This document shows positions 27,687 through 37,847 of a DNA stretch of 64,000 nt, one piece after another. Both the position numbers and the translations under genes were made by a program. Below the pieces are notes generated by a model. That model was not told the origin of the DNA, did not search any database, and was given only the letters and a program-made list of their open reading frames with translations. The DNA lies in contig NZ_JAJUXG010000017.1 of assembly GCF_021390535.1 (NCBI RefSeq), positions 62,001 to 126,000 of the forward strand. The letters run 5' to 3'. The first letter of the stretch is position 1. Every line of letters starts with the position of its first letter. Source of the stretch: Dyadobacter sp. CY312 (lineage in GTDB: Bacteria > Bacteroidota > Bacteroidia > Cytophagales > Spirosomataceae).

Positions 27687-29681
27687 TTACAAACCATTCG
27701 GAGCGGCACCAGCCGTAAGCGGCCATCCCGGATTTTGGTAGATCGGTGAAGTTGTAACATCACCACCAGTAGCTGTGATAATAAAATGCTGCGCAGCAAT
27801 CGGGTTCAGGTAGTGAGCCATTGTCCAGCGAGATCCTTTGTAAGAATCTGCATTGCTACGGATCTGATGTGGTCTCAGGTACTGGCTCAACGCCGGGTCA
27901 GAAACTACGGCAGCGTTGTTTGTCGCACCGAAAGTCAGCTGAGCAGGTGTATACCAGTCTTTCATTGGTCCCCAAAGTTTGAATCCTTCTACATGGTAAG
28001 GCGTATTGATCATCTGATCCATCGCTCTCCATCTTTTCAAATCCATGTAACGAAGCCCTTCTGCCATCAACTCATTACGACGCTCACGACGGATGTTGTA
28101 CAATGTTGGAGAAATCAACTGGTTGGCCGAGTAAGCACCCCAGTCAGCGGTTTCTTTACTCATTTGCGTAGCAGCAATGGTTTTGTCAAAATCTGCATTC
28201 ACGCCGGCACGGGTACGGATCTGTTGCCAGTAAGTTCTTGCATCACCATCAAGCGTTCCGTTTTTCTCGTAACATGCTTCGATGTAGTTCAGATATGCTT
28301 CCACACCCCTGAAAGTGATAGAACCTGTGTAACCTGATCCATTTGCGGCATGAGCCGCGTCATATGTCAAACCTTTCCGGATGGTGTAGCCGGTAGAGTA
28401 TTTTTTCTCATAACTCGATTCCCAAATTTGTGGATTGGGTTCGATCTCAGTTGCGTGCGTTCCCTGAGCCAGGTTGATCAATACGTTTTTCTGACCAGGT
28501 TCTTTCAGGAATAAGTTCAACCGACCGTCACGACCTTGTCTTACATCTGTAAGGTAATCGTCACCTTTGTAGCCACTGCCAGCTGCGTAAATCGGAAGAC
28601 CGTTGCTCATCAGGAAACTTTCCACCATGCTGCGGGTAAGTCCCACCGCGTAGTTGCCTGCCATTGCGTTCACGGGTACATTGTGTGTAACCAGTGTTCT
28701 GTTGTATTGTCTCCAAAGCAAAACTTCACTGTAGCTGTTCATATTCTCAGCACTGAACATGGTGAAGTATGGGTTTTCATTGGTCAGAGCCTGGATTATA
28801 CCAGTGTTGTTAACCAAAGCAGTTGTAGATGCAACCTCTTTTGCTGAAGCCATAGCCTGCGTAAGGAAGTACTCTATTTCGCCGTCGATACTTCCTGACG
28901 GGAATTGGTAAGAAGCATTGTAAGCCTTCGCTTTACCCGGCCAGTCTGGTCCGTTAGGAACCATCGCTGTTCCTTTGAAATATTTCAACCAAGTTCCTTC
29001 GTACAAAGCAACGCGTGATTTTAGTAATTGAGCTACTTTTTTAGAAATGCGGTTTTTTGCACCAGTTGGAGCAGTGTTTTGCATCATCAAAGCGGCCGAA
29101 TCAAGGTCTGAGATGATAAAACGTGCTACCTCATTCCGTGGCTGACGAACACTGGCGGCAGTAAGCATTTCCTGATTGTCGGGGAATGTGTTACGAATAA
29201 TAGGGAAATCACCCAAAGCCTGCAGTTTTGTGAAGTATTCATGAGCTCTTAGAAAATACATTTCTCCTATGTAGTGTCTAATATTGTTGTCAGCTCCTGT
29301 TATGCTTCCGTTTTTATAACGTGGCAGCACAGTTTCAAGAAAATAGTTTGCCTGGAAAATGTTGTTAAAACCCCAATCTCCTTCAATTGCAGCGACCCTC
29401 CATAAGCCTGGTATGTATTTATTATCCAAGGCCGGTACAGCCATGTTATCGGTGTTGCCATCAGTACCAAAAGTACCAAAGTTCCAGTTTGGGTGAGATG
29501 GTAAGATATCCGGATACCTTCTTACAGCAAAGGCGGCAAGATGGGATTCGTCTGTGAGGTAATCCTCTGGTGCGATCGCGGAAAGCGGAGCCTGATCAAG
29601 ATAATCGTTACAGGATACCGCCAAGATGGCCATGGCACCTATAAGCAGGGTGTTTTTTATTTTATATTTAAAAAAACTCAT
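27687..29681 (-). CDS. SusD/RagB-family glycan-binding lipoprotein
   Basis: A 664-aa surface lipoprotein with signal peptide ending LAVSC (Cys24), then NDYLDQAPLSAI. SusD segments are IGEMYFLRAHEYFTKLQALGDFPI, GVEAYLNYIEACYEKNG and the C-terminal RRERRNELMAEGLRYMDLKRWRAMD. It starts 10 bp after its susC partner and is followed by a terminator. It is the third SusD of the window and belongs to the HTCS-linked locus. No glycosidase or lyase gene lies beside it, so its degradative enzymes are elsewhere or it takes up oligomers made by others. Confidence 0.95.
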   Translation of the reverse strand: MSFFKYKIKNTLLIGAMAILAVSCNDYLDQAPLSAIAPEDYLTDESHLAAFAVRRYPDILPSHPNWNFGTFGTDGNTDNMAVPALDNKYIPGLWRVAAIEGDWGFNNIFQANYFLETVLPRYKNGSITGADNNIRHYIGEMYFLRAHEYFTKLQALGDFPIIRNTFPDNQEMLTAASVRQPRNEVARFIISDLDSAALMMQNTAPTGAKNRISKKVAQLLKSRVALYEGTWLKYFKGTAMVPNGPDWPGKAKAYNASYQFPSGSIDGEIEYFLTQAMASAKEVASTTALVNNTGIIQALTNENPYFTMFSAENMNSYSEVLLWRQYNRTLVTHNVPVNAMAGNYAVGLTRSMVESFLMSNGLPIYAAGSGYKGDDYLTDVRQGRDGRLNLFLKEPGQKNVLINLAQGTHATEIEPNPQIWESSYEKKYSTGYTIRKGLTYDAAHAANGSGYTGSITFRGVEAYLNYIEACYEKNGTLDGDARTYWQQIRTRAGVNADFDKTIAATQMSKETADWGAYSANQLISPTLYNIRRERRNELMAEGLRYMDLKRWRAMDQMINTPYHVEGFKLWGPMKDWYTPAQLTFGATNNAAVVSDPALSQYLRPHQIRSNADSYKGSRWTMAHYLNPIAAQHFIITATGGDVTTSPIYQNPGWPLTAGAAPNGL

Positions 29682-29691
29682 TTTTTTTATA

Positions 29692-32600
29692 TTAAAAAGT
29701 AAGACTTAAACCTGCTGCATACACTTTTGATAATGGATAGACACTTCCGCCAGATCCGCCATCAACTGTTTCAGGATCAAACATTTTGGCCATTTTTGAG
29801 CTGGTAAAGACATTCTCTCCTGATACATAAAAGCGCAGTTTCTGAATAGCCAGTTTTTTTGTGATAGATACAGGAAGTGTATAACCCAGCTGTATATTTT
29901 TCAGACGGATATAAGAAGCATCCTGTAGATAGCGTGTTTGTGTCTTTTGATTTTTATCGGTACTAAAATTAGGGCGTGGATAATAGGAATCCAGATTTTG
30001 TCCAAGAGGATGATTAGCATCCGCACGGAAATAATCTACGTGATCAACCAATCCGGAAGACCACCACATGTTGTTGGTTGCTCCCCAGAAGAAGTAACTT
30101 CCCTGCCAGTAGTCTCTTTTTAAAACACCTTGTAAAAATCCGCGGAAATCGAACCCCTTATAATCCAGATTGATATCGGCTCCAATGGTGTACCGAGGCG
30201 TGTTGTTACCGATCAGTTTTTTATCACCTGGGTTAGTCAATGTGTTAGCCCCCTCGGAAATACGTCCATCGCCATTCAAATCGGCATACATAATATCGCC
30301 CGCAGCCCACTGTGAACCAAACGCACTTTGTCCGCCATTGCCAAGTGTAGCTAAATGCGCATCCATTTCCTCCTGAGATTTTGCAATGCCGATTGTTTGA
30401 TATCCCCAGATATCTCCTAATTTTTGTCCGGCTCTGTATTTAGCAAGATCTCCTGTTTCGTTAGGATATCTGGTAATAGTTGTTTGATAGTCTGAAAGAA
30501 GCAGACGCACGTTATAGCCCAATCCATTCTTCAATTTGTCATTCCATGCCACTTCAAACTCGAAGCCCCGCGTTCTCATATCGGTGTTATTTGTCTGAGG
30601 AACAGGTGTTCCCACGATTGCTGGCAAAGTAGGGGCAGGGCCCATCATGTTGGTGGTTGAACGCTGGAACCAGTCGAATGAACCTGTTAATTTGTTGTTG
30701 AACATACCAAAATCCAAACCGACATCATAACTTTTAATCGTTTCCCATGTAAGGGTTGAACTTATTAAATCTGGTGCGCTCGCAGTGTTTGGACGTGCTC
30801 CATCCACGAGCCAGGCGCCATTTGAGGCTCCTGGAATTATCGTTTGATAAGTAGGATAGTACTGTGGATTCGTATCAGATGGTTTCTGGTTTCCGAGTTG
30901 TCCATAAGATCCACGAATCTTAAATGTATTTATCATTGCTAAATTATCCTCCCAGAACTTTTCTCTGGCCACATTCCAGCCTACTGATACAGAAGGGAAA
31001 AGGGACCATCGAACATCTGAACGGAAACGTGAGGACCCATCGTAGCGCAGGTTCGCTTCAAACAGGTATTTGCCATCATAGTCATAGTTGAGCCTGCCAA
31101 AGAAACCTGCCGTAGCCCAGCGGTTATATTGACCGGCAACCACCGGCGCAACAGGAAGGCCATTAATATCCATACCCGAAGCGGTATTCAAAGTTGGCAA
31201 ACTTGGTACAATAATTCCGTTACGTGTAGCATTGAAATCTCTGAACTTGTTTTGTTCGGTCTGAAATCCCCCCATTACTTTGAAGAAATGTTTTAAACCA
31301 ATTGTTCTGCTGTATTCTGAATACAAATTCGCATTGAAATAATTCTCTTTGTAAGCGTACTCATATACCTCCGAATTTCTGCTATACAAAATTGGGTTGC
31401 CGGCAACGTCATAATTGTAAGTTTGTTGCACATCCCAATGACGGAAATCGTTACGTGTACGATAATTAATCTCACCAAATGTTTTCCAGCCTTTTACTGG
31501 TTCAAATACCAATTGCAGTTGCTGAAAAAGATAATCTTTTTGATTACGGTCTTTGCCTCCGTCTCTCATGCCCAACGCAGGTGAGGGCGAGCTGAACATA
31601 TTTCCATTTGGGTCATACAACGGTAGTGTAGGCCATCCTTGTCTTCCAAGACCCTCATAAAAGCCATTCGTCAAATTGGAAGGACGATTGTAATCTTCAC
31701 GGATAAAACGAGTACTGTAATTTACAGAAACTGCTTCTGAAAGTTGTGAGTTTATTTTTGCAGTAAATCCATAACGCGTGAAGTCATCCTGATTGAATTT
31801 CATCAACCCTTGCTGACCCATGTAGTTACCAGAAAGGTAAACCTGCGTTTTATCGTTACCGCCGCTCAGGCTGAAATTATGCTCTTGTGAAAGCGTCTTG
31901 GCCCGAAACATTGCTTTATACCAATCAACATTAGCATTTCCTTGCGCATATCCATCTGCCCATCGGCTTGGATTATTAGGATCCGGAATGGTTGTGCCGG
32001 TAAATGTTCCATTCTGATAATCTTTGATGCGCTGCAAATGTGCTGCATTAAAGTGAGGAGCACTTCCGCCGTTTTGACCCGCATCATTAAAATAAAGGGC
32101 AAAGGTGTATGAATCCATCATTTTTGGCATCAGAACGGGAGAAGTTGAGCGCAAGCTATTGTTGTAATTCAGCTGCAACTTGCCAGACTTCCCTCTTTTC
32201 GTCGTGATCAAAATTACTCCGAATGCTGCACGTGATCCGTAAACAGCAGCTGCGGCAGCATCCTTCAACACCGAGATGCTTTCGATATCCTGCGGGTTGA
32301 TTGCGTTGAGAGAACCTTCCATTCCATCAACCATAACCAAAGGCGCAGAAGATGAATTACCAATTGTTCCTGTTCCACGTATGTTGATTATAGGACTGCT
32401 TTCAAGTGAACCATTATTTTGTGCAATGTTCAATCCTGTCACAAGACCTTGTAGCGCTTGCGCTGCATTTTGCACCGGACGGTTTTCAATCGCTTTTGCG
32501 TCTACTGTTGCAACCGCACCGGTTAGGTTGACTTTTTTCTGTGTACCAAAGCCGACAACCACAACTTCGTCGAGATTATTGTCATTGTTGGCCAAAGTAA

Positions 32601-32922
32601 CATCTACTTTATAAACGCCGCCCGCGGAAGGTTGGCGACCTGCAAGTGTCACTTCATTCGCAGTGTAACCAATGAAGGTAAACATCAGAACCGCATCCGA
32701 TGGCACTTCAAGTTTGTAGGCACCATCTGCATCGGATATGGTACCGGTAGTAGTTCCTTTGGCAATAATACTAACGCCCGGCAAGGTGCCCTGGGCGTCT
32801 CTAACTACACCTTCAACCTTGACAGTTTGTGCAAAACCGCTCGTAAAGGATAGTAAAGTCATCATCAAACCGAGCACAAAGCCTGATCTTCTGAAGAACA
32901 TGGGTAATAATTTTTTAGTCAT
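29692..32922 (-). CDS. SusC/RagA-family TonB-dependent transporter
   Basis: A 1076-aa outer-membrane importer with signal peptide ending SGFAQ. It has a carboxypeptidase-regulatory-like domain (VKVEGVVRDAQGTLPGVSII), canonical TonB box DEVVVVGFGTQKK, plug (VMVDGMEGSLNAINPQDIESI, VYGSRAAFGVILITTKRG) and a barrel ending LSLTF. It lacks an STN domain, which fits control by the divergent HTCS regulator rather than by an ECF sigma factor. The 547-bp divergent spacer holds the promoters for both. Confidence 0.96.
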   Translation of the reverse strand: MTKKLLPMFFRRSGFVLGLMMTLLSFTSGFAQTVKVEGVVRDAQGTLPGVSIIAKGTTTGTISDADGAYKLEVPSDAVLMFTFIGYTANEVTLAGRQPSAGGVYKVDVTLANNDNNLDEVVVVGFGTQKKVNLTGAVATVDAKAIENRPVQNAAQALQGLVTGLNIAQNNGSLESSPIINIRGTGTIGNSSSAPLVMVDGMEGSLNAINPQDIESISVLKDAAAAAVYGSRAAFGVILITTKRGKSGKLQLNYNNSLRSTSPVLMPKMMDSYTFALYFNDAGQNGGSAPHFNAAHLQRIKDYQNGTFTGTTIPDPNNPSRWADGYAQGNANVDWYKAMFRAKTLSQEHNFSLSGGNDKTQVYLSGNYMGQQGLMKFNQDDFTRYGFTAKINSQLSEAVSVNYSTRFIREDYNRPSNLTNGFYEGLGRQGWPTLPLYDPNGNMFSSPSPALGMRDGGKDRNQKDYLFQQLQLVFEPVKGWKTFGEINYRTRNDFRHWDVQQTYNYDVAGNPILYSRNSEVYEYAYKENYFNANLYSEYSRTIGLKHFFKVMGGFQTEQNKFRDFNATRNGIIVPSLPTLNTASGMDINGLPVAPVVAGQYNRWATAGFFGRLNYDYDGKYLFEANLRYDGSSRFRSDVRWSLFPSVSVGWNVAREKFWEDNLAMINTFKIRGSYGQLGNQKPSDTNPQYYPTYQTIIPGASNGAWLVDGARPNTASAPDLISSTLTWETIKSYDVGLDFGMFNNKLTGSFDWFQRSTTNMMGPAPTLPAIVGTPVPQTNNTDMRTRGFEFEVAWNDKLKNGLGYNVRLLLSDYQTTITRYPNETGDLAKYRAGQKLGDIWGYQTIGIAKSQEEMDAHLATLGNGGQSAFGSQWAAGDIMYADLNGDGRISEGANTLTNPGDKKLIGNNTPRYTIGADINLDYKGFDFRGFLQGVLKRDYWQGSYFFWGATNNMWWSSGLVDHVDYFRADANHPLGQNLDSYYPRPNFSTDKNQKTQTRYLQDASYIRLKNIQLGYTLPVSITKKLAIQKLRFYVSGENVFTSSKMAKMFDPETVDGGSGGSVYPLSKVYAAGLSLTF

Positions 32923-33015
32923 AGAATAATTGGGTTAGAACTTTAATCCTGTTGAGATTTATGGGTTTCAACAAGAGTTTTACAGAACATGAGAAAATTA
33001 CCGGGAGCTTTTAAG

Positions 33016-33036
33016 CAAACTTATTTCCCGGGGAAA
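33016..33036 (-). promoter_or_regulatory. Candidate susC promoter -7 box next to a 13-bp palindrome
   Basis: On the minus strand 33016-33023 reads TAAGTTTG (TAnnTTTG), 94 bp before the susC start. Immediately upstream lies the odd-centred palindrome TTTCCCGGGGAAA (33024-33036), which occupies the spacer and could be a protein site. No -33 TTG is visible at normal distance. Confidence 0.35.
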
Positions 33037-33372
33037 GGGCACTGAGGGTTTTTCCTGTAGAGTTTATCTTGTCATATGTACACGTATTTGTTGGTGAATA
33101 ATTGGTGCCTGGTTGATTAATCGTTTACATCGGTCCGGTAGTATAATTAAGATTTGTGGTGTGTGTGGAAATGGACTTTCGAAAGAAATGTCGCGTTGTG
33201 ACTGAGTTTCAAGGCAGACCAGGAATTAGAATTTCTTATAACTGTTTACTGCTGTGAATAGAGGTTTAAGGGTAAGGAATGAGTCGTTTGGAGTTGTATT
33301 TTAAGCATTTCCCTTATGTGTCAAATAATAATATGAATAGTTCAAAATTAGGCACCCATTTCGATAAAAAGA

Positions 33373-33407
33373 GGGTGTAATTCGTTAATAAAGGGGTAAA
33401 ATTCGTT
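33373..33407 (+). promoter_or_regulatory. Two direct repeats with 21-bp period, candidate HTCS operator
   Basis: GGGTGTAATTCGTT (33373-33386) and GGGTAAAATTCGTT (33394-33407) match at 12 of 14 positions and start 21 bp apart, two helical turns. AraC-type DNA-binding domains, such as that at the C-terminus of the HTCS, bind direct repeats with this period. The second copy touches the -33 element of the HTCS promoter. Nearby CACCC (33353-33357) makes an inverted match to GGGTG of copy one. Confidence 0.55.
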
Positions 33408-33438
33408 TTGAATAAATACAATGTATTATTTATATTTG
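33406..33438 (+). promoter_or_regulatory. HTCS promoter (TTTTG - 20 bp - TATATTTG)
   Basis: TTTTG at 33406-33410 and TATATTTG at 33431-33438 are separated by exactly 20 bp, matching the Bacteroidota -33/-7 promoter (TTTG, 19-21 bp, TAnnTTTG). The expected transcript start near 33445 leaves a leader of about 25 nt before the GTG at 33470, which supports that start codon. It is the best-formed promoter I see in the window. Confidence 0.7.
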
Positions 33439-33469
33439 TAGTATTATTCCAAGTTTGTAGTCAATTTAA

Positions 33470-36400
33470 GTGACAGGAGATATCCGTTTTGTAGAACAGA
33501 AAGTGAGACAGAGGAAGCTGGTAAAGTGGCGTATTTTGACAACCCTTTTTTGGGTACTGTTTTGCAGTAATTTCAGCTGGGGGCAAGATGAAAACGGATT
33601 CAGATTCGAGCAAATCACGGTGGACGAAGGTCTTGCGCACAGTGACGCTATGGCCGTAATTCAGGATAATGATGGTTTCGTCTGGATTGGGACTAATAAT
33701 GGCATCAACCGATACGACGGGTATGAGTTAAAAAAATACGACCTCGTCAACAATCACCAGCGCGGATTGTCGAGCAACCGGATAAGGGCGATGCACATTG
33801 CCAGGTCGGGGAGGATGTGGGTTGGTACAGAGCACACCGGCCTGTTTTACTACGACCCTTATGCAGATTCTTTTAAAAATGTAGAAGAACTTGCCACCGA
33901 CCTTTCTTTAAAACCCCTCTTAGCTCTCATCAACAGAACTTCGGTCAGGACCATCGTTTCTGATCACGAGGGTAGAATTTGGATTGGAACGCAGGATTAC
34001 TGTGTTTTTGTCATCAGTATGAATGGCGAGGGCAAGGTAACCGCAATCGAAAGAATACGACTCGGCGTTTCTGGTGTAACAGATCCGGATATTATGAGTT
34101 TGCAGGCTGATGGCAATGGGCGTATGTGGATTGGTACACTTGGAAGTGGTTTGTGGCGATTCGATATCAAAAACCTCGGACAGAAAAGTAAATCGTATCG
34201 GGCTTCCCGGGTAAATGTTTTTCCTGAGCAGGATGTTCGGGCATTGTACGAAGATCGCAACGGAGATTTTTGGGTGGGCTCCGACACAAAGGTCTACTAT
34301 GCTTCCAAAGATAATTTCAGTCGGATCGTACCTGTGTTTAAAGAGTTGAACCACAGCTTCCACGGACTGCAGTGTTTCTACATGGACTCTGCCGGAAGGC
34401 TTTGGATGGGAACCAATTTCGGTGTCGTCATGATGCCAGATCCCGGGACTTATCTGTCACAACCTGAAAAAAATAAACTTCAGAATTTTTTACCAGTTGA
34501 CGGCGACGAACACAGCATCAATTCCGGGCGTATCCATCAGATCGTTGAAGACTCGTTTAACAATCTCTGGCTGGCAGCTTCGGCAGGTGGTGTGAATAAA
34601 GTACATCTGCATCCCAGACGTTTCGGGAAAATACAGAGACGGTCATCGGGAGGCAGAACATTGCCCAACAACTACGTGAACGCCATTCATTCTGACGAGG
34701 GGAATAAGCGTCTTTACATTGGCACAAGAAATGGCTTCTCACAATATGATCTGATCAGCAAATCCTTTCAAAATTTTCTCAACAGGGCTGCTTCCGGCAA
34801 TGTGACGGGTACCGATGTATCTGCTTTTTTGGTTACAGGTGAGAAGGTCTGGATCGGAACACGTTACAACGGATTGTTCCGGATGGACAGAAACACCGGT
34901 CGGTCGCCGGAAAGATATTCCGAGCTTAAAGGGAACAGAAGCTGGAATTACATCAGTATTGAAAGTATTGTCGCTGATAAATCGGAAAGGGTTTGGGTTG
35001 GTTCCAATGAAGGCCTTATGCTGTTTGACAAGAACGGTGGATACATTAAAACTTACCAGATCGCCAATTCAGACCTCCCTTCCAATCAGATCACATTTTT
35101 GCTCTATGATAAAACCAAAGACGTGATCTGGGCCAGTACTGTGGATAAGGGCGTTGTGCAGTTGCAAGAAAAAGACGGCCGAATTGTTGTTCTCAACCAT
35201 TTTAAGCATGAGCCAGGCAATAGTAACAGCCTGAAAGTCAATTATGCCTGGCCGCTTTTGCTGGACAAGAAAGGTGATATATGGATTGGAACCATTGGTG
35301 GCGGGCTGCACCGTCTGGTCTATGCCAATGGCAAATATACCATGGAGCGTTATCAGCGCTGGCTACCCGAAAATGACATTGAAAGTATTCTGACCGATGA
35401 TGCAGGCAATCTGTGGATTGGCGGAGCGGGTCTATTTAAATTTTCGCCGGTTACCAAAAAATACCTGCATTATGATGTCAGCGACGGGCTTCAGAGTAAC
35501 TCTTTTAAAGTTGGGTCCGCATATCGGGCAGCCGACGGAACCATGTATTTTGGAGGAACAAACGGGCTGAATTATTTTCATCCCGATCGCATACCATCCA
35601 ATCCTTATGCGCCCGTGGTACGCATTACGAGGTTAAGGGTGCTCAACCGGAATCCTTCTCCGAATGACAATGAAATCGGCAGCTCTATGGTTACAAGGGC
35701 TTTTTCGGAAGAGGAAGGGGTAACCATCCGAGCAGTAGAAAATGATTTTTCGTTTGAATTTGTCGGACTCAACTACGTCAATCCCGAGAAACAGAAGTAT
35801 GCCTATCACATGGAAGGTTACAGCAGCGACTGGGTGGAGCTTCCTCAGGGACAACGCGTTGCAAGTTTTGCAAACCTGCCCGCTGGAAATTATACGTTTA
35901 AAGTGAAGGTCAACAATGGTGAAGGCGTTTGGTCTGACAGTCCTGCGGAGGTGAAAGTGGTGATACTTCCGCCATGGTATAAAACGTGGTGGGCGTACAC
36001 GGCGTATGTACTGCTTGTGGGAGCAGCTTTGACATGGTACCGTCGTATGATGCTGGCTAAGTTGGAGTTAAAAAACAGGGTCGAAATTGAAAAACTTCAT
36101 GCTGAGAAGGAAAAGGAAATAGCGGAAGTTAAAATCAATTTTTTTACCAATGTTTCACATGAATTCAGGACGCCGCTCACGCTGATCCTGGGACCGATGG
36201 AAGAATTTATGGCATCTATGGGTGAATCCGGCGAGATCAGGGACAAGGTGACCATGATGCACAGGCAAACGCAGAAATTGCTCAGTCTGGTAAACAAGCT
36301 CCTGAGTTTCAGGAAGATTGAAAGCGGCAATGCATCCATCTCTGCCAGCAGAAGAAATGTGATCAGTTTTGTGAATGAGATCTTCGTGATCTTCAAGGTG

Positions 36401-37744
36401 AAAGCCGACGAACGTGATCTGGAGTACAATATGGAGGCTCCTCCGGAAGCGGTAATGTTATATTTCGATCCCGAAAAACTGGAAGTAATACTGACTAACT
36501 TGCTTTCCAATGCTTTTAAATATACACCTGATGGTGGGAAAATTGATGTTTCAGTAAATTGGAAGGGTGATTCGGAAATGGACGCCGTATGGAACGCGGG
36601 TAAGCTGGCAGATAACTATCTCACCATCGCGGTGCAGGATTACGGGTTTGGTATCAGGGAGGAAGAATTGGGCAAGATATTCGATCCCTATTATCAGGCT
36701 TCCAACACAAACGCAGAGACGTGGAAAGGTACCGGGATAGGTTTGGCTTTGGTGAAGCAATTGGTTCAAAGTCATTCGGGAGAGGTTGACGTGAAAAGTA
36801 AAATAGGAGAGGGTACTATTTTTGAAGTGAAGATGCCGTTCGGCAAAGCACACCTGTCCGCAATTGATCTTAAAGAAGATGTGGTGGGTAAAAGGCCTGT
36901 TTTATTGATCCCGGATAAGGAAGTTTCTGCCGCTCCTGTGGAAAGTCCGGTTTCCGTTCGACGGCTCAAAATGCTGATCGTGGAAGACAATGCCGATCTT
37001 CAGGAATATCTCAAAAGTCTCTTTGAAAATACGTTCGAGGTAATTTTGTCACCCGATGGCCTTGATGGCTGGAACCGTATCGGGAATCTTATGCCTGATT
37101 TTGTGTTGAGTGACGTGATGATGCCGGGTATGAATGGGTTGGATCTTTGTAAAAAAATAAAACAGAATCCTAAAACATCTCATATACCAGTGATATTGCT
37201 GACGGCCAGGGCAGCGGCTGTACAAGAGCTCGAAGGCCTGGAAACGGGTGCGGATGACTACATTGCGAAGCCATTTAATCCGCAGATATTACGGGCCAAA
37301 GTGGCTGCTATTTTGCAAAACCGTAACAAACTCCATGCTTACTATCAGCGGAGGATACTACTGGAACCTACGGAAATTACCATTCCGGATGAGGATAAAA
37401 TATTTCTTGAAAACGCGATGCGTACGGTGGAGGAAAATCTCACAAACACCGATTTTAATGTCCAGACCCTCGTTGGCATGATGGGAATGAGCCAGTCGGT
37501 TTTTTACAAACGTGTTAAGAATATGACGGGGCAGTCTGTCATAGAATTCATAAAGGATATACGCCTGAAACGGGCTGCGCAGTTGCTGGCAAACGGCAAT
37601 GCCCGTATTTCGGAAATTGCCCTGATGGTAGGTATAGAAGACCCCAAGAATTTCAGAGTGTCGTTTCAGAAAGTTTATAACATGTCCCCGTCACAGTACG
37701 CCCGATTCCATCGCGAAGGTGTGAAAGACAATGACGAAAGATAG
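33470..37744 (+). CDS. Hybrid two-component system regulator (HTCS) with AraC output domain
   Basis: One 1424-aa protein joins sensor, kinase, receiver and DNA-binding domain. A signal-anchor (residues 19-38) precedes about 14 periplasmic propeller repeats (VWIGTNNGINRYDG, MWIGTLGSGLWRFD, IWIGTIGGGLHRL), then a Y_Y_Y domain near 745-830 and a membrane helix (WWAYTAYVLLVGAALTWY). The HisKA box is FFTNVSHEFRTPLTLILGP with His897. The ATPase has NLLSNAFKYTP and GTGIGLALVK. The receiver carries phospho-acceptor Asp1215 (LSDVMMPGMNG). An AraC helix-turn-helix ends the protein (ISEIALMVGIEDPKNFRVSFQKVYNMSPSQYAR). Start is GTG 33470. It should sense a sugar and activate the divergent susC-susD pair. 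Confidence 0.96.
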   Translation: MTGDIRFVEQKVRQRKLVKWRILTTLFWVLFCSNFSWGQDENGFRFEQITVDEGLAHSDAMAVIQDNDGFVWIGTNNGINRYDGYELKKYDLVNNHQRGLSSNRIRAMHIARSGRMWVGTEHTGLFYYDPYADSFKNVEELATDLSLKPLLALINRTSVRTIVSDHEGRIWIGTQDYCVFVISMNGEGKVTAIERIRLGVSGVTDPDIMSLQADGNGRMWIGTLGSGLWRFDIKNLGQKSKSYRASRVNVFPEQDVRALYEDRNGDFWVGSDTKVYYASKDNFSRIVPVFKELNHSFHGLQCFYMDSAGRLWMGTNFGVVMMPDPGTYLSQPEKNKLQNFLPVDGDEHSINSGRIHQIVEDSFNNLWLAASAGGVNKVHLHPRRFGKIQRRSSGGRTLPNNYVNAIHSDEGNKRLYIGTRNGFSQYDLISKSFQNFLNRAASGNVTGTDVSAFLVTGEKVWIGTRYNGLFRMDRNTGRSPERYSELKGNRSWNYISIESIVADKSERVWVGSNEGLMLFDKNGGYIKTYQIANSDLPSNQITFLLYDKTKDVIWASTVDKGVVQLQEKDGRIVVLNHFKHEPGNSNSLKVNYAWPLLLDKKGDIWIGTIGGGLHRLVYANGKYTMERYQRWLPENDIESILTDDAGNLWIGGAGLFKFSPVTKKYLHYDVSDGLQSNSFKVGSAYRAADGTMYFGGTNGLNYFHPDRIPSNPYAPVVRITRLRVLNRNPSPNDNEIGSSMVTRAFSEEEGVTIRAVENDFSFEFVGLNYVNPEKQKYAYHMEGYSSDWVELPQGQRVASFANLPAGNYTFKVKVNNGEGVWSDSPAEVKVVILPPWYKTWWAYTAYVLLVGAALTWYRRMMLAKLELKNRVEIEKLHAEKEKEIAEVKINFFTNVSHEFRTPLTLILGPMEEFMASMGESGEIRDKVTMMHRQTQKLLSLVNKLLSFRKIESGNASISASRRNVISFVNEIFVIFKVKADERDLEYNMEAPPEAVMLYFDPEKLEVILTNLLSNAFKYTPDGGKIDVSVNWKGDSEMDAVWNAGKLADNYLTIAVQDYGFGIREEELGKIFDPYYQASNTNAETWKGTGIGLALVKQLVQSHSGEVDVKSKIGEGTIFEVKMPFGKAHLSAIDLKEDVVGKRPVLLIPDKEVSAAPVESPVSVRRLKMLIVEDNADLQEYLKSLFENTFEVILSPDGLDGWNRIGNLMPDFVLSDVMMPGMNGLDLCKKIKQNPKTSHIPVILLTARAAAVQELEGLETGADDYIAKPFNPQILRAKVAAILQNRNKLHAYYQRRILLEPTEITIPDEDKIFLENAMRTVEENLTNTDFNVQTLVGMMGMSQSVFYKRVKNMTGQSVIEFIKDIRLKRAAQLLANGNARISEIALMVGIEDPKNFRVSFQKVYNMSPSQYARFHREGVKDNDER

Positions 37745-37847
37745 ATACATGCGGATCCGTTGAGATTTGAAATGATTTTTGCTCCGGAAGGTCTTTGGTA
37801 CGATTGTTTCAGGTGTATTTTTTAAATAAACCAATAGACTAAAAGAC

